The translations under genes and the position numbers were made by a program. The notes under the pieces were generated by a model, which saw nothing but the letters and a program-made list of their open reading frames with translations, ran no database searches and was not told where the DNA came from. A stretch of 64,000 nucleotides of DNA from Rhodotorula mucilaginosa (lineage: Eukaryota > Basidiomycota > Microbotryomycetes > Sporidiobolales > Sporidiobolaceae), in contig CP137864.1 in assembly GCA_034406715.1 (NCBI GenBank), positions 806,001-870,000 on the forward strand. Reading direction: 5' to 3'. This document shows positions 53,537 to 64,000 of this stretch, piece after piece (within the stretch, counting starts at the first letter, position 1; the number at the start of each line of letters is the position of its first letter).

Positions 53537-55293
53537 ATGTCCGCGGTCACTCGCCGGCCGGCTGCAGTTCCGGCGTTCTTCGTCAACCAGGTCATCGAGA
53601 GCTATGCCGCCAAATCGTCGACTCCCATCAGCCTCAAGCACATGATCAACTTTGGCAACGCCGGCAGGAACAAGGGAGAAAAGGAAGAGGCCGACAAGCT
53701 CCTCAAAGGCGGAAACTTTGTCAGTCTTTGGAGTCACTCGGTTCAGTCGCACGGAGATAGTGTGGCAATCGAACCACAACAAAGCTGACGAGGAGGTTGC
53801 GTTTCACTCGTTCGTTCGCTTGTGGTGCGTGTGCGCAGCTGCGGACAGAACTCCCGACCCGCCTCTCGCACCGCTTGCGAGACCTGCAAGAACTCCCGCT
53901 CGGCGTCGCGTCCCACCCGCGAATCACCCACGTCTACGAGCTGTACCTCGAGGCGTTCGAGCAGATCCGCAAGTTCCCCGTCATCTCCGACATGGACGAC
54001 AACGACCGCTTCTGCCAGTTTATGCGGACCACGCTCGACAAGCACCGCGTCGTCATTCCCGAAATGGCCATCGGGTGAGTCCCCGGGCGTCATACCTGCC
54101 TCTGTCAAAAATGCCACCGTGCACGACGAAAAAGCACTGAGAGACGATCAAAAACGCGCTCGCCAGGATTGCCGAGGCGTCTCCGACCCAACTGCCCCCC
54201 GCCGCGCTCGACCGCATCATGCTCCGCATGCTCCGGTCCCGCATCTCGCGCCGCGTCATCACCGAACAGCACCTCGCGCTGACTGCCCAGTTCCGCGAGC
54301 GCCAACGCAAGGAGAAAGCACGCGCCGAGGACGAGACGCGCGTCGGCATCGTCGATACGAAACTGAACGCGGCCGACGTGGTCAGGAAATGTGCCGAGTT
54401 GATCAAGGCGCTCGGCGGGCCAGAGAGCCAAGTCCCGATCGTCATCGAGGGGGCTACGGAGCGAACGTTTGCCTACATCTCGGAGCATCTCGAGTGAGCG
54501 CCCTCCCTTTGTCTTTCTGACGCCCCGAGCGAAAAGGAGAAAAAATGGTTGACGAACGAGCGCGGCGCGGACCAGGTTCATGCTGTTCGAGTTGATCAAG
54601 AACGCCGCGCACTCGACCATCTCGGCTCATGGCGTCGAAGCGGCCGCGTCGCACCCGACCGTCGTGACGATCGTGCACCGGCCCCGAGATCTCGAGCTGC
54701 GCGTGTCGGACCAAGGGGGCGGGATCCCCCCCTATGGCGGGTTGCCTCCCGATCCGGACGACTTGTCGTCCAACCCGTTGCTGTCGCCGACGGCGCTCGC
54801 GGCTCCGTTGTCGGCGCAGAGGCTCGACATCTTTTCGTTTAGTCACATGCGGCGGTACTACCAACACCATGCGGCGCTCGCCGCGTCCTCTTCTTCTTCT
54901 TCTTCTTCTCAGAACTCCTCCGCCATCGCCCCCGCCACCACCTCTTCGTCTACCCGATCACCTTCGCCGCCGACTGTCCCTATCGTAGAGCCGGCCCTGT
55001 CTTCCCCCTCCTCCTCCTCCTCCGCCGCCGCCCCGAGAGGTATCATGGCCCTCCACGACGTCAACGAGCTCGCCGGCACGGTACAAGAGCAACTCGAGCG
55101 AAGACGGCAACTCGGCAACGACGTCGGCGACGGCGAGCGCGAGTTGATCGACGCGCAGATGAGGAGCGGGATCGGGTTGCCGCTCAGCAAGATGTACGCC
55201 GAGTACTTTAGCGGGTCGTTGGACATTTACACGATCCAGGGGTACGGGTCGGACGCGTTCTTGAGGATCCCAAAGTTTGGGACGGCAACTTGA
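53537..55293 (+). CDS. Pyruvate dehydrogenase kinase-type (mitochondrial BCDK/PDK family)
   Basis: Mitochondrial protein kinase of the GHKL fold that inactivates the pyruvate (or branched-chain) dehydrogenase. Start at 53537 (MSAVTRRPAAVPAFFVNQ). Three introns join FLRTELPTRLSHRLRDL, then GIAEASPTQLPP, then EFMLFELIKNAAHSTIS. The N-box is ELIKNAAHS, the G1 box VSDQGGGIP and the G2 box SGIGLPLSKMYAEYFSGSLD; FSFSHMRRYY lies between. Histidine-bracket region: RISRRVITEQHLAL. About 90 residues rich in Ser/Pro are inserted in the ATP-lid between FSHMRRYY and G2, which the animal enzymes lack. Yeast Pkp1 or Pkp2 orthology cannot be decided here. Confidence 0.87.
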
Positions 55294-55498
55294 AGCGGAG
55301 GGCGCCGAGGAACTTGAAGTTACTATTGGGTGTCAGTCGTTGGTTCTTCCTTGTTGTCCCTTTTTCTAGTCATCATGCCCGCAAAAAGTCTCTATTTTAC
55401 TGCCCTAAAGAACCTACGCGAGAAAGGGTATCATGCTAGTTGAGGATGCTGCGATGGGAATGCGTGCAGAATGGGAATGGGAATGGGAAATGCTGGGT

Positions 55499-58220
55499 CT
55501 ATGGATCCTGGTCTTCCCAAGCAGCGGCGGCGAGTTCGACCCGGTCGATCGCGTCCTTGACGCGGCGGCACCACGCCGGCCGCGAGAGGATCGCGCCGTG
55601 CTCGAAGCGAGGCATGATGTACAAGGAAGGGGAGGGCGCGAGAGCAGCGTCCTTGCTGAACGTGCCGCCTACATGCAGGGAGGCCTTCGGGTCGTCCGAC
55701 GTCGCCGCCGCCGCCGCCGCCGGCATTACCTCCAGCTCGGCGAGCGCGCCGCCATCAGGAACCGGCTTCGTGTCCTCGTCCTCGTCCTCGTCTTCGTCGA
55801 TGTGGCTCGACTTGACAGGTTGACCGGTCGAGAAGCCGACCGATTCGAGATAGGTTCGGACCTTCTCGACGGGGACGATACAGTCCCTCTCCGAAAGAAA
55901 GACGACGGTTGGCTGTGTGATCCAGAATCCCGGGAAATGTCAGTAAACTGAAGAGTACGGAACACCGGCCCAGTTACGGTAAAAGAAGGGAGGGAGGGAG
56001 AAGATGAGAGCACCCGCAAAAAGACGCACAAGAGGTCCCGCCGGGCAAGGGGTCACGAACGGCGCATAGTTCGGCACGTCGAACGGTGGTTCGAGCGGAT
56101 CCTGCGCGCAGCGGGGCACGATCGCCCGGACGACGCGCTCCGGCAACGGTGCGGGCGCGGGCCCTTCCGCGCCACCAGCAGCAGCAAAGAGGAGCGAGTC
56201 GGTCCACCGCAGGTGCCGCGAGAGGTAGTGACTGATGCCGCGTTCGAGGGCAAAATACCGGAAGAAGAGTTCGCTCGCGGTGCAGCAGCGCGTGCGGAAA
56301 AAGTTGCGCGGCAGGTCGGCCGCGTGCAGGAAGAGGCTCATCGGGTCGAGCAGGACCGTGCCGGCGATAATGTCGGCCTGTGGCGCGGGGGGAGCCATGC
56401 ACGATGAGTTATACGAGTGAGCTTTGCGCTGAACCGTAGTGTAGTAGGGGAAGAGGTCGCTGCACGCACCGCATCCCGCAAGAGCCACGCAGCAGCTTCG
56501 GTCCCAAAGCTATGAGCGACGACGATAGCCTTCGCTCGCCTCCACGAGTCCCCGTCGTCATCGTCTTCTGGACTCTGACCTTCGGCTCGATCGTCCTCGT
56601 CCGAAACGCTGTCTGTCTCGCTCGAGTAGTCGTCCTCGTCCGTCCGCTCGAGGCAAGTGAGGCCGAACCCGTGCGCCCAGAGCATCCGTCGAACTGCAGC
56701 GACGTACTCGAGTCGGGTCAGGATCGAAGACGGAGGCGAGAGTCGCATCGAAACGTGAGGGAGTTCGGGGAGGAAGATTGCGCGACCTGTTCGTTGAGCG
56801 GAAAAGGGAGCAGCACGCCATCAGCAGAGAAGAGGAGGATTCGATTTTGAGGAAAGAGCAAACTTACCGCTGAGGCGTGAGAGGTAGAGGAGGAAAGGCG
56901 TGATGGCAAAAGTCCCGCTAATGCCGTGACAGATGATGAGCTGGCGCGCACGCCGAAACGGTGTCAGCCCATGCGAACCAGTCTCTTTGACGAAACAAGC
57001 CCGCGGGCCGATTTTGACGCACCGGCTTGGCGTCATCCTCCTGCGCTTGCTCCGACGCGGGCTTGTACCAGTACCCGACCCGCGCGGCGAGTCGAGGGTC
57101 GCCCATCCGAGCGGCCTCTGCCGGGTCGAGCGCCGCCTCGAGCGACTTTGTCGAGGCGCGCATGAACCGGAGCGGGAAGGGCCACTGTTTTTGGGTAAAG
57201 AGAAGGCGGGCGAGGCGAGCGAGAAGACGTGTAAGCACCCACTCACTCTGGTGGTGATAAGGAGAGGCGAGGAAGAAGAAGAAAAACTCACGGTTCCGCT
57301 TCCGGCGTAGTATCGGAACCCGGCGAGGTACAACGCGAGGTAGGCAATCTGCGAGATGCCCGCCATCGCGGCGTAGAACACGAGCGGGTGGTGCCCGGCC
57401 CGGAGCGGCTCGTCTGCGAGGTTGAACAACCGGTGCGGCGACCTTCCTCGCAAGAAGCGGAACGGAGCTACCGGTGCGCCGGCGCCGGTGCCGGAGGAGG
57501 AGGACGGCGAGGACGACTGTTGCTCGGCGCGCCAGAGGGTCATGCGCGCTTCGAGGAGGAGGATCATGGCGTCGAGTTCGAAGCGGGCGAGCGAGCGAGG
57601 CTTGAGGTCGCGCAGGCGGGATTCGAACAGGTAGTGGGCGATGAACTGTTGCCGCTCGCCGGTCAATTCAACAGCTTCCCCTGGGACTTGTACCAAGGAC
57701 GAACGCGACGCTTTACCTCTTCGATGTTGGTCCGGCCGACGGTTTCGAGTTTGAGTTTGGCAAAGGCGGGATCGTCAGCTCCTCGCGGGGCATGGTGGTG
57801 CGGTTTGGGTAGAAAGGCCGTCTTGAGCCACTGTGCCGGATCTGTGCTCGACTCGACCATGCTCTTCCAGAGTCGCCAGCGCTCTTCGGACGAGATGCGC
57901 GACTTTCCCGGCCTCGACGAGTTGCAGCTCGACCTCCTCTTGTCGAGGATTGCGGTTCCGACTCGAGCGAAGATGGACCAGGCGAGTTCGAGCGCCGCCC
58001 ATGCCGTCAGGGCGGTAAAGAGCGTCCTGTAGCGGAGCAGCAAGTCGGCGGCGTCGTCGGGCGAGAGGGCGACGGTCGCGACGACGGCGGGCGGTGCGGG
58101 CCTGCAGGCGTAGGCAGCGGCGAGCCAGACGATTGCGAGCGGGACTACGGCGTCCAGTCCGAGCACGGCTGCGCGGACGGCTGCTCTCGACAGGACAGAG
58201 TCGGGCCACTGCATGCACAT
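55499..58220 (-). CDS. Membrane-bound alpha/beta hydrolase, lipase-like
   Basis: N-terminal membrane helices (LDAVVPLAIVWLAAAYAC, TLFTALTAWAALELAWSIF and later YAAMAGISQIAYLALYLAGF) precede a hydrolase domain. LIICHGISGTFAITPF supplies the oxyanion HG motif; KAIVVAHSFGTEAAAWLL is the nucleophile elbow (A-H-S-F-G). A candidate acid lies near VFLSERDC and the His in MPRFEHGAILSRPAW. An acidic linker (SDEDDRAEGQSPEDDDDGD) interrupts the domain. About eight exons; the last reads to DQDP at 55499. Start: 58220 (MCMQWPDSV). Alternatively the ATG at 58276 begins a 3-nt first exon followed by a GTGCGT...CAG intron. Substrate unknown. Confidence 0.72.
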
Positions 58221-58295
58221 GTCGGCGGCGGTCAGCGCGGGCTGTGGAACAGGGCTGTGCACGGGATACGCACCATCCTTAAGTCCTCCCCTCCT

Positions 58296-59425
58296 ATGGT
58301 CTCCCTCCTGCTGCAGTCGTCACTCGCCGTTGATGGTCAGAGTCGACGTCGAGTTGCACTCGATCGCCCAACTTTTGGCCTTCACCCGCTCTGTCGACTC
58401 CGGGCAGGCGGGATGAGCGGACAGGCGCCCGTGTATGGACCATTCGTACTCGCCCCGCCCTTGACCAGCTGCGAACCGGCGTTCCTCGTCTTTGTGCGTC
58501 GAGTTCGTCTCTCTCTCACACGGACCATCGACATCTCACCTTGCTCTTGGGAACAGGGACAAGGCACCCCGCCGTACTCGATCGCAGTCGCAGGAACCGC
58601 AGATGCAATTTTCACAGCTCTAGAGACCCTCCCGACTCAGTCCCGCGCCGGCGTCGTCGAGTGGCACGTCGATTTCAACGCGGGCGCCAACCTCGTCCGT
58701 CTCCAGCTCCTCATCATCGGGGCAGCAGCACGAGCTGACCAGCCGGACTTGCGCGCAGACTTTTGTCCTGACAGATGGAGACGGACAGCATGCCTACTCG
58801 CCCTACAGGGTCGTCCAACCGGGAGCCGTCTCGACTTGTCCGTACGTCTGTCTCGCCACCTCGGCCGCCCCACCTCAGTCGACTCTCGAGGACTGACTTG
58901 CCCCTCCCCCTACGCAGCCGCGGCCAGCCGAAAAAGTCTTCCTCTTCAAACCACGCAGGCGCCATCGCAGGCGGCATCATCGGCGCAGTCGTCCTCGCCC
59001 TCGTCGTCCTCACCGCGCTCTGGTACGTCCGCCGCGCCCGCCGCCGCGTAGCCATGCAAGCCGCCGCCGAACGAGACGCCCAATACGCCGCCCACGTTGC
59101 CATCCACGCCGCGAGCAAGGACGACGGCGATGATGATACGCCGCTCGGAGACGGAGCTGCCACGGTCGTTCGCGCCGGGACGTTCAACCTCGGCGCGGTC
59201 CGGTTCACGGAAGACTCGCTCGACCACTTGCGCGCGATCGATCGTCCGCCGGCGTACGACAGGCCGCCGCCGCCGCCCGTCCCTGCGGATGCGGTCGGCT
59301 TTTCGAGCGCCTCTTCTTCTTCCGCCGCCCCGTCCGCCTCGCCACCGCCGCCGCCGCCGCCGCCGCCTCCACTGCCGCTCCCGAATCGCGCAGACGACGA
59401 GATTCGCGAGTTGCCTCGCTCATAA
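58296..59425 (+). CDS. Single-pass membrane protein with Ser/Pro-rich tail
   Basis: Type I membrane protein of a shape common in basidiomycetes. The outer part includes GPFVLAPPLTSCEPAFLVF, then GQGTPPYSIAVAGTADAIF after an intron, a beta-sandwich-like segment (GGTPPY motif family). Then SSNHAGAIAGGIIGAVVLAL begins the one membrane helix, followed by a basic stop-transfer (RRARRR). The cytosolic tail ends with a run of about ten prolines and RADDEIRELPRS. ATG 58296 starts a short hydrophobic stretch (MVSLLLQSSLAV) that may be the signal peptide; the frame joins before 58430 are not settled. Unknown function; possibly a cell-wall sensor by analogy. Confidence 0.6.
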
Positions 59426-59737
59426 ACTCGCACCGGCGCACCTCCGCTCATCCTTGGGCAAGATCTCGAATTCGAGGTCATCCTGTATCGTGTATCCAAA
59501 TCGAACAACGAAAAAACTCCCTGTCGCACATTCCCCCTCTAATCGATACCTCTCGCTCTCTCTGATTCCCCTCTTTTGCCTGTAGCTACGTTTAATCGCT
59601 CCCCGCTCTAATCAATGTCGATCTCTCTCTGACCATCGGTATCGGAAAGCTGAGGCTGGGGGTATAAGTTACTGGCTGTGATTTCTTGCCCTTCACGAAC
59701 TTTTGATGACGAAAGAATCCCTCAAGACTTCAAGTAA
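59426..59737. other. Convergent intergenic region
   Basis: 312 bp between two stops with pyrimidine-rich CTCTCTCTCTGA tracts; 3' UTRs only. Confidence 0.45.
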
Positions 59738-61035
59738 TTACTGCTTCTTCTTCTCTTTGCTGACCGGTGCGGCCGGCTTGGCTGGGGTGGTGGCGGCTGC
59801 AGCAGCAGGAGCAGCAGGTGCCGCTCCCGAGGCGGCGAGAGCAGCGGCGGCCTCCTGGCGCGCCTCGAGCTCGTTCTCCTTCATGATGGTCTCGTCGACG
59901 TACCACTCCGAAACCTGCACACAACTCGCCGCGACTCGCGTCAGCTGAAGGGAAAAAAAAAGGTCGCCTCCGTTGAGAAAGGAAAGAGAGAGAGAGACTA
60001 ACCTGGAGGGTGACGATCAAGAACAAGAGGACCATCATGATGGTGTTGCCCGCGCACATGACCTGGATGTGCTGGACGCGGTCGGTCCACTGCATCGGTT
60101 CGAGCTGCGCGAGCGCGTCGGCGTTCTCGCGCGCGCGCTTGCCGAGCGTGCCCGTCGAGCGCGCCGCGAGCCAGCCTTGCATGCGCGTGAAAAAGTCGTC
60201 GCCGGGGAGGATGAAGGCCGATTTGCTGAGCGGATCCCTGTCGAGTCGTCGTAAAAGACCGGTCAGCCGCATCTCCCGGGATTACTCGGGAGGGAGGGAT
60301 CGGCAGGTCACACACGCACCGAGCGATGATGCGGATCGAGGGCAGCGTGATGGTGATGTACATCGCGGCGATGCAAATAAGAGCAACTAGGCGAGGGGTA
60401 AACAGGGTCGTCAAGAAGAAGATCAGCGTGTGTGCGCGCGAGGGAGGGAGAGGTTCCTTGTCGTCCACGCAAACTCACGGATCGAGGCGCCCGTAAAGTA
60501 GAAAGCCGACTCGGTCCGGCGTGCCCACTTGGCGACGAGGCAGAAGAACAAGACGAGCATCTGTTGCGGTGCAATGCATCAGCGTGACCACTTCCGAAGC
60601 AGAGGGTGGTGTGGGAGGACGGACGACAATGTGCATAAACATCTTGACGGCCATCCCGCCGTTCCACCACGTCAGGTAGTAGTTCTCGACCGCCTCGATG
60701 GTCGTTTCAGTGATGGGCTCGGTCAGGCCGTACAGGACGGTCGCATCCCACAGCAAACTGCGACAGACGTGGCCACGAATCAGCGAGTCGGTTCTCCTGG
60801 GATCGTGCAGCTTTGGGGACGCACCTCGTGAAGAGAGTCCCGAGCAGGAAAGCAGACGACACGATCGCGGCGCTGTCACGAGTGTAGTCCGGGCGACATT
60901 CCGAGATTGCGGCAAAGCGGTGATCGAGTCGATCGAGGTGAAGGAGTGTTGGGACGACGACGGCGAGTCGCAGGTCAGCGCAAGAGCTCTTGGGCGCTGC
61001 ATCGAGTATCAAGCGTACCTAGTCAGGAACCCCAT
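59738..61035 (-). CDS. SHR3: SHR3-like ER chaperone for amino-acid permeases
   Basis: Joining exons from ATG 61035 gives MGFLTR-SAAIVSSAFLLGT, then SLLWDATVLYGLTEPITETT, YLTWWNGGMAVKMFMHI, MLVLFFCLVAKWARRTESAF, LVALICIAAMYITITLPS and DPLSKSAFILPGDDFFTR. It ends with NTIMMVLLFLIVTLQVSEWY plus an Ala/Pro tail. Four helices and the final LQ-x-x-(Q/E)WY motif resemble Shr3, the yeast ER protein needed to fold and export amino-acid permeases. The tail ends KKKQ, giving lysines at -3 and -4, a dilysine ER-retrieval signal. Six short introns. About 235 residues, near Shr3's 210. Moderate confidence because Shr3 is weakly conserved. Confidence 0.65.
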
Positions 61036-61347
61036 CGTTCGGACCTGTCAAGAGGAGCGAGGTGTGAGATGAGGAAGGAGAGTGGCAACCCACAAAGTTT
61101 CTCTCGATAAGGTCGACTCCTGCACAGCAACATCTCAAAAAAGCGATTTGCGCAAGCTACACGCGGCGAACGGCTAAAGGCTACATATGTACGAAACAGC
61201 GGGGTATGAACGGCAAGGATGATATGCGAGGATGGAGATCACGACGACAACTTGACAAACAGAGACAGGGACGGCACGGCGCGTGGGGTGCATACAGTTC
61301 GGAAGGCGATTAGGGTATACAGGGATCGTCATCGTTAGGGGAACAGG
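61036..61347. other. Intergenic region, promoter of the SHR3-like gene
   Basis: 312 bp between tandem minus-strand genes; nothing else recognised. Confidence 0.4.
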
Positions 61348-63023
61348 TCACCAGCCGGCGGACGAGTACAGCTCCGGCGTCGAGTGCGCGTGCCTCTCCT
61401 CGACGAGCCAGCTTTCCGTCGCGTACGAGGCGGCGGCGGGGTGGCGGGCGTTCGGCATGTAGAGCGATCCGCTCCAGCTCGTCGACGGGAACATGGTCGG
61501 CGCCGCCGAGACCGCAGGCGCTTCTCCGTACGACGAGCCGTCGGCAACGCTAGCGGCAGAGTCGCCAAAGTCGGTCTGCGGATACTCGGCCTGCGCGAGA
61601 ATCGAAAGCGGCATGCTGATCGACGGTCCGCCAGAGAGGAGCGAGGTGCTCGTGGAGAGGGGGTCTTCCTGCTCGTGTTGCTGCGGCGGCGAGCAACGTT
61701 CCCGCTCGCTCAGAGGCGGAGTCGCCGCGACCCTCGGGATGAAATCGCAAGTCGCGGCCGGACGAAGCGGATCCGGCGCATACAGCGGCGCCGGCGGCGG
61801 AAGAAGAGGCGCACTGCTCGGTAGCGCGAGCGGCAGGAACTGGGTCGACATCTGCGGCGACGGGTACGGGACGACCTGCAGCGGAGACGGCACGAACGGC
61901 AGCGGCTCGGGCGGAGGTGGCACGTGCTGGAGCGGTTTCGGCGCGGGCCGGAAGGCGACGCTGCGCTGCAGACGGAGCGACGGCACGCGCGACGTGGCAA
62001 AGACGGGCGCGGTCGGAGACGGCGAGAGCCACGGGCTGTTGTTGCCGTACGGTTCCGGCGGCGAAAAGAGGCCGAGCGCGTTGTTGCCGTCGAGGCGGGG
62101 TCCCGGCTGGTACTCGTCCATCGGCGGCGTAAGAGGGTACGGGCTGTACGCCGGCATGGGACCGCACAAGGGCTTGACCGGCGGGAAGGTGTACGACAAC
62201 GGCGCCTGCGGCTGCTCGGAGCGCGTCGCCGGCTCGAGGTGCTCAAAGTACCCGCGACGCTCCTCTGTCGCTACCGGCGCCGACAGCGGAGTCGGTCCCT
62301 GGATGGAATCGCCGAGCCGCCACGTCGTCGTCGTCGTCGTCGTCGTGCTGAACCCTTGCGGTGGCGATGCCACGACCGGCTCGGACGACCTCGCCGGTTG
62401 CTGCTGCTGCTGCTGCTGCTGCGGCATGGAGGCACCGCGGAGCTTCTGCTGCTCGAAGCGAATGTTGTGCTCCCACCGACGCCGGCCGACGTTCAGCTTC
62501 GGGGGCGGGTCGATCCCGAGTGCCTTGTACTGCGCCTTCTGCTCGCGAGCGAGGCGCTTCCTCGCCTTGACCTCGAGGTTCTCTTCCCTGTGATCCGCAC
62601 TCCGGTGAGTGTCAGCTCGCTCTAACTGATCCCGTCGAAGGAAAAGGGGAAAGATGGCGTACGGAGTGACGCGCACATAAGTGCAGCCGACTTTGCGATT
62701 CTTGGTGCAGGTGGTGCACGACGGCTGCCGGCCGTCACACTGCGCGGGTGAAGGGGTCCGAAGTCAGCGTGGTCTAGAGCGCCCCTCTCGCGCTGCTGGA
62801 CAGCGCACCCGAATCTTCCTGCAAGAGTGGAAAGGCGCTCATCAGCAACTCGGTCGTCCTCGACGCTTCGCTTCCTGTTTTCGACTTACCTTTTCCGGCA
62901 CGTCGTGCATGCGATGGACACGCGCTTGAGTCCTTCGCCAGCCGGATCCTCGTCGTCGCTGACCGCCATCGACTTGGCAGAGCGTTTGCGGCGCGAAGGC
63001 GGAGGAGACGCGGCGTCGTGCAT
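61348..63023 (-). CDS. Zn2Cys6 (fungal binuclear cluster) transcription factor with a 10-nt micro-exon
   Basis: Exons 62890-63023, 62809-62818 (10 nt), 62663-62739 and 61348-62587. Joined, the DNA-binding domain reads VSIACTTCRKRKIRCDGRQP followed by SCTTCTKNRKVGCTY, a complete six-cysteine cluster. The micro-exon supplies the K-I-R stretch between Cys 2 and Cys 3. After it comes a charged helix (EENLEVKARKRLAREQKAQY). The rest is low-complexity Pro/Ser/Gln with a run of eight Gln (62402-62425) and a Thr run (62326-62349); no fungal_trans middle domain is evident. Start at 63023 (MHDAASPPPSRRKRSAKS). Target genes unknown. Confidence 0.85.
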
Positions 63024-64000
63024 TGCGAAGGCCAGCAGCTGGACCGATAACAGGCTCTCGAGCAGGGTTGTGTGCGTGTGTACGCCGTGGGAGGACCAGC
63101 AGGGCGGGTGCAAGGGAGGGTGAAAAGGAGCAAAGCGATGAAACCCCCGCAGGCAGAGTCAGAACTCGGCAATAGCGAGTGAGAGATCAGCAGCCAGTTC
63201 CATGAGCCAGCGGAAGGCGGAAGCAGTGTTCTCTAGTTGCGAGTGGTTCTCGCTCGATCACTCGAAGCGAAAGCCTTCGAAGGACTTCGCGGTGCCGATC
63301 AGGAACAACTCGCGTGCCTTGCCCGCGGAGGCAATTACCAGACCAGAGCTTAAACTGATCTGCAAGCGCAGCCCTCGATCGGACCAAGTTCACTCGAGTT
63401 TCTTTTGCGCATGACCGTCGAGAGCAAAAGTTCGGGACACGGGGGCTGTGTTGCGCCACTGGCCAGCGGCAGCGGGACAGATCGCTTCGAGCTAGACTTG
63501 ACACGTGCATGTTGTCATCGCTCGGACCGGGACTCGTCGTGGCGAGTGTACATGCGCCGGCGCAGCGAGCGCGACGTGTAGTACATACAGCTCGAGATCT
63601 CGTTTTTCGGGTGCCACCTTGCCAGATTGGAGCAGATGATGGAAGCAACGAGCGCGATGCTCCGTCCTTGTTCGAGTATGGGAGTGGGCAAATACGGGTC
63701 TATTATATGTATCTCTTCAGGGACAGTTTCCTAGGGGTCCGGTCATCGGCATGTGACAGCGAGCTCGCACTCTCGGCGCCTGAGGGCGGGTCCTCTTGCC
63801 CATGCTCAAGGCCCTTGGTTGCCCTTGGCCCATTTAACGCTGAGTCATGGGACGATCAGTTTTTGAGCGCTCGTATATGAAGTGATCGAAGTATGTTTAA
63901 AGCTTAACAGCAGCAGCCGTGCCATAGGGCATTCCTACAGTTACCAACAGGATCGGCAGTTCAACTGGAAGGAGCCTTTGGAATGAATGCAAAGGGACAG
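63024..64000. other. Right end of the window, no supported gene
   Basis: About 1 kb that includes the promoter of the transcription factor. Frames up to 153 codons (63187-63648 minus) have no motif. The last 300 bp are somewhat AT-richer. A neighbouring gene may begin beyond the edge. Confidence 0.4.

Noticed and set aside
62320-62426. CGT and GCT trinucleotide runs as a CRISPR or minisatellite array
   Set aside because: They encode Thr and Gln runs inside the transcription factor; repeat units are 3 nt without spacers.
63187-63648. 153-codon minus-strand frame at the right edge
   Set aside because: No recognisable feature; composition like random translation.
1-64000. tRNA or rRNA genes
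   Set aside because: I looked for T-arm GTTCRANNC boxes with plausible A boxes and found none that I could fold by eye; a covariance-model scan would be decisive.

Overview
The window is nuclear DNA from a GC-rich, intron-dense fungus. Most genes have several introns of about 50-80 nt with GT(G/A/C) donors and a CTGAC-like branch motif shortly before the acceptor. Gene content points to a basidiomycete yeast or filamentous basidiomycete, probably Pucciniomycotina/Microbotryomycetes (red-yeast kin). That placement is an inference from gene style only. I saw no rRNA, tRNA, CRISPR array or intact transposon.

Layout. 1-10.6 kb: MKT1 (-), a mitoferrin-type carrier (-), hypoxanthine phosphoribosyltransferase HPT1 (-), then a BAR-PH-ArfGAP protein (+). 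10.8-19.5 kb: two tandem M16C metallopeptidase paralogues (-). 19.7-23.2 kb: actin-related protein 1 (-) and a small UPF0132/DUF4870-like membrane protein (-). 23.7-25.1 kb: ribosomal protein eL15 (+).

24.85-33.29 kb: the most unusual part of the window, a long inverted repeat. Two arms of exactly 2,886 bp (24851-27736 and 30403-33288) flank a 2,666-bp spacer holding one F-box gene. Every matched position sums to 58139, so there is no indel. Differences that I found sit mainly at the two ends of the arms, as if the middle had been homogenised by gene conversion. Each arm carries the 3' end of RPL15 (intact gene on the left, truncated copy on the right), a decayed fragment resembling the HECT ligase TOM1, and the promoter of the F-box gene. 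The left promoter copy therefore points antisense into the F-box gene.

33.8-39.2 kb: a coiled-coil protein (-), an orphan protein (+), the NADH pyrophosphatase NPY1 (-) and a PPPDE/DeSI-type peptidase (+). 39.3-49.9 kb: GPI13 (-), a SUR1/CSH1-type GT32 mannosyltransferase with a very long tail (+), and a xylitol/polyol dehydrogenase (+). 50.0-55.3 kb: MDM10 (-), Mediator subunit MED20 (-) and a pyruvate-dehydrogenase-type kinase (+). 55.5-63.0 kb: a membrane alpha/beta hydrolase (-), a single-pass membrane protein (+), a SHR3-like ER permease chaperone (-) and a Zn2Cys6 transcription factor with a 10-nt micro-exon (-). The last kilobase holds no gene that I can support.

The genes are ordinary housekeeping and secretory or mitochondrial functions and do not form one pathway cluster. 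Head-to-head pairs with short shared promoters are common: HPT1/ArfGAP, UPF0132/RPL15, NPY1/DeSI, MED20/PDK and hydrolase/membrane protein.
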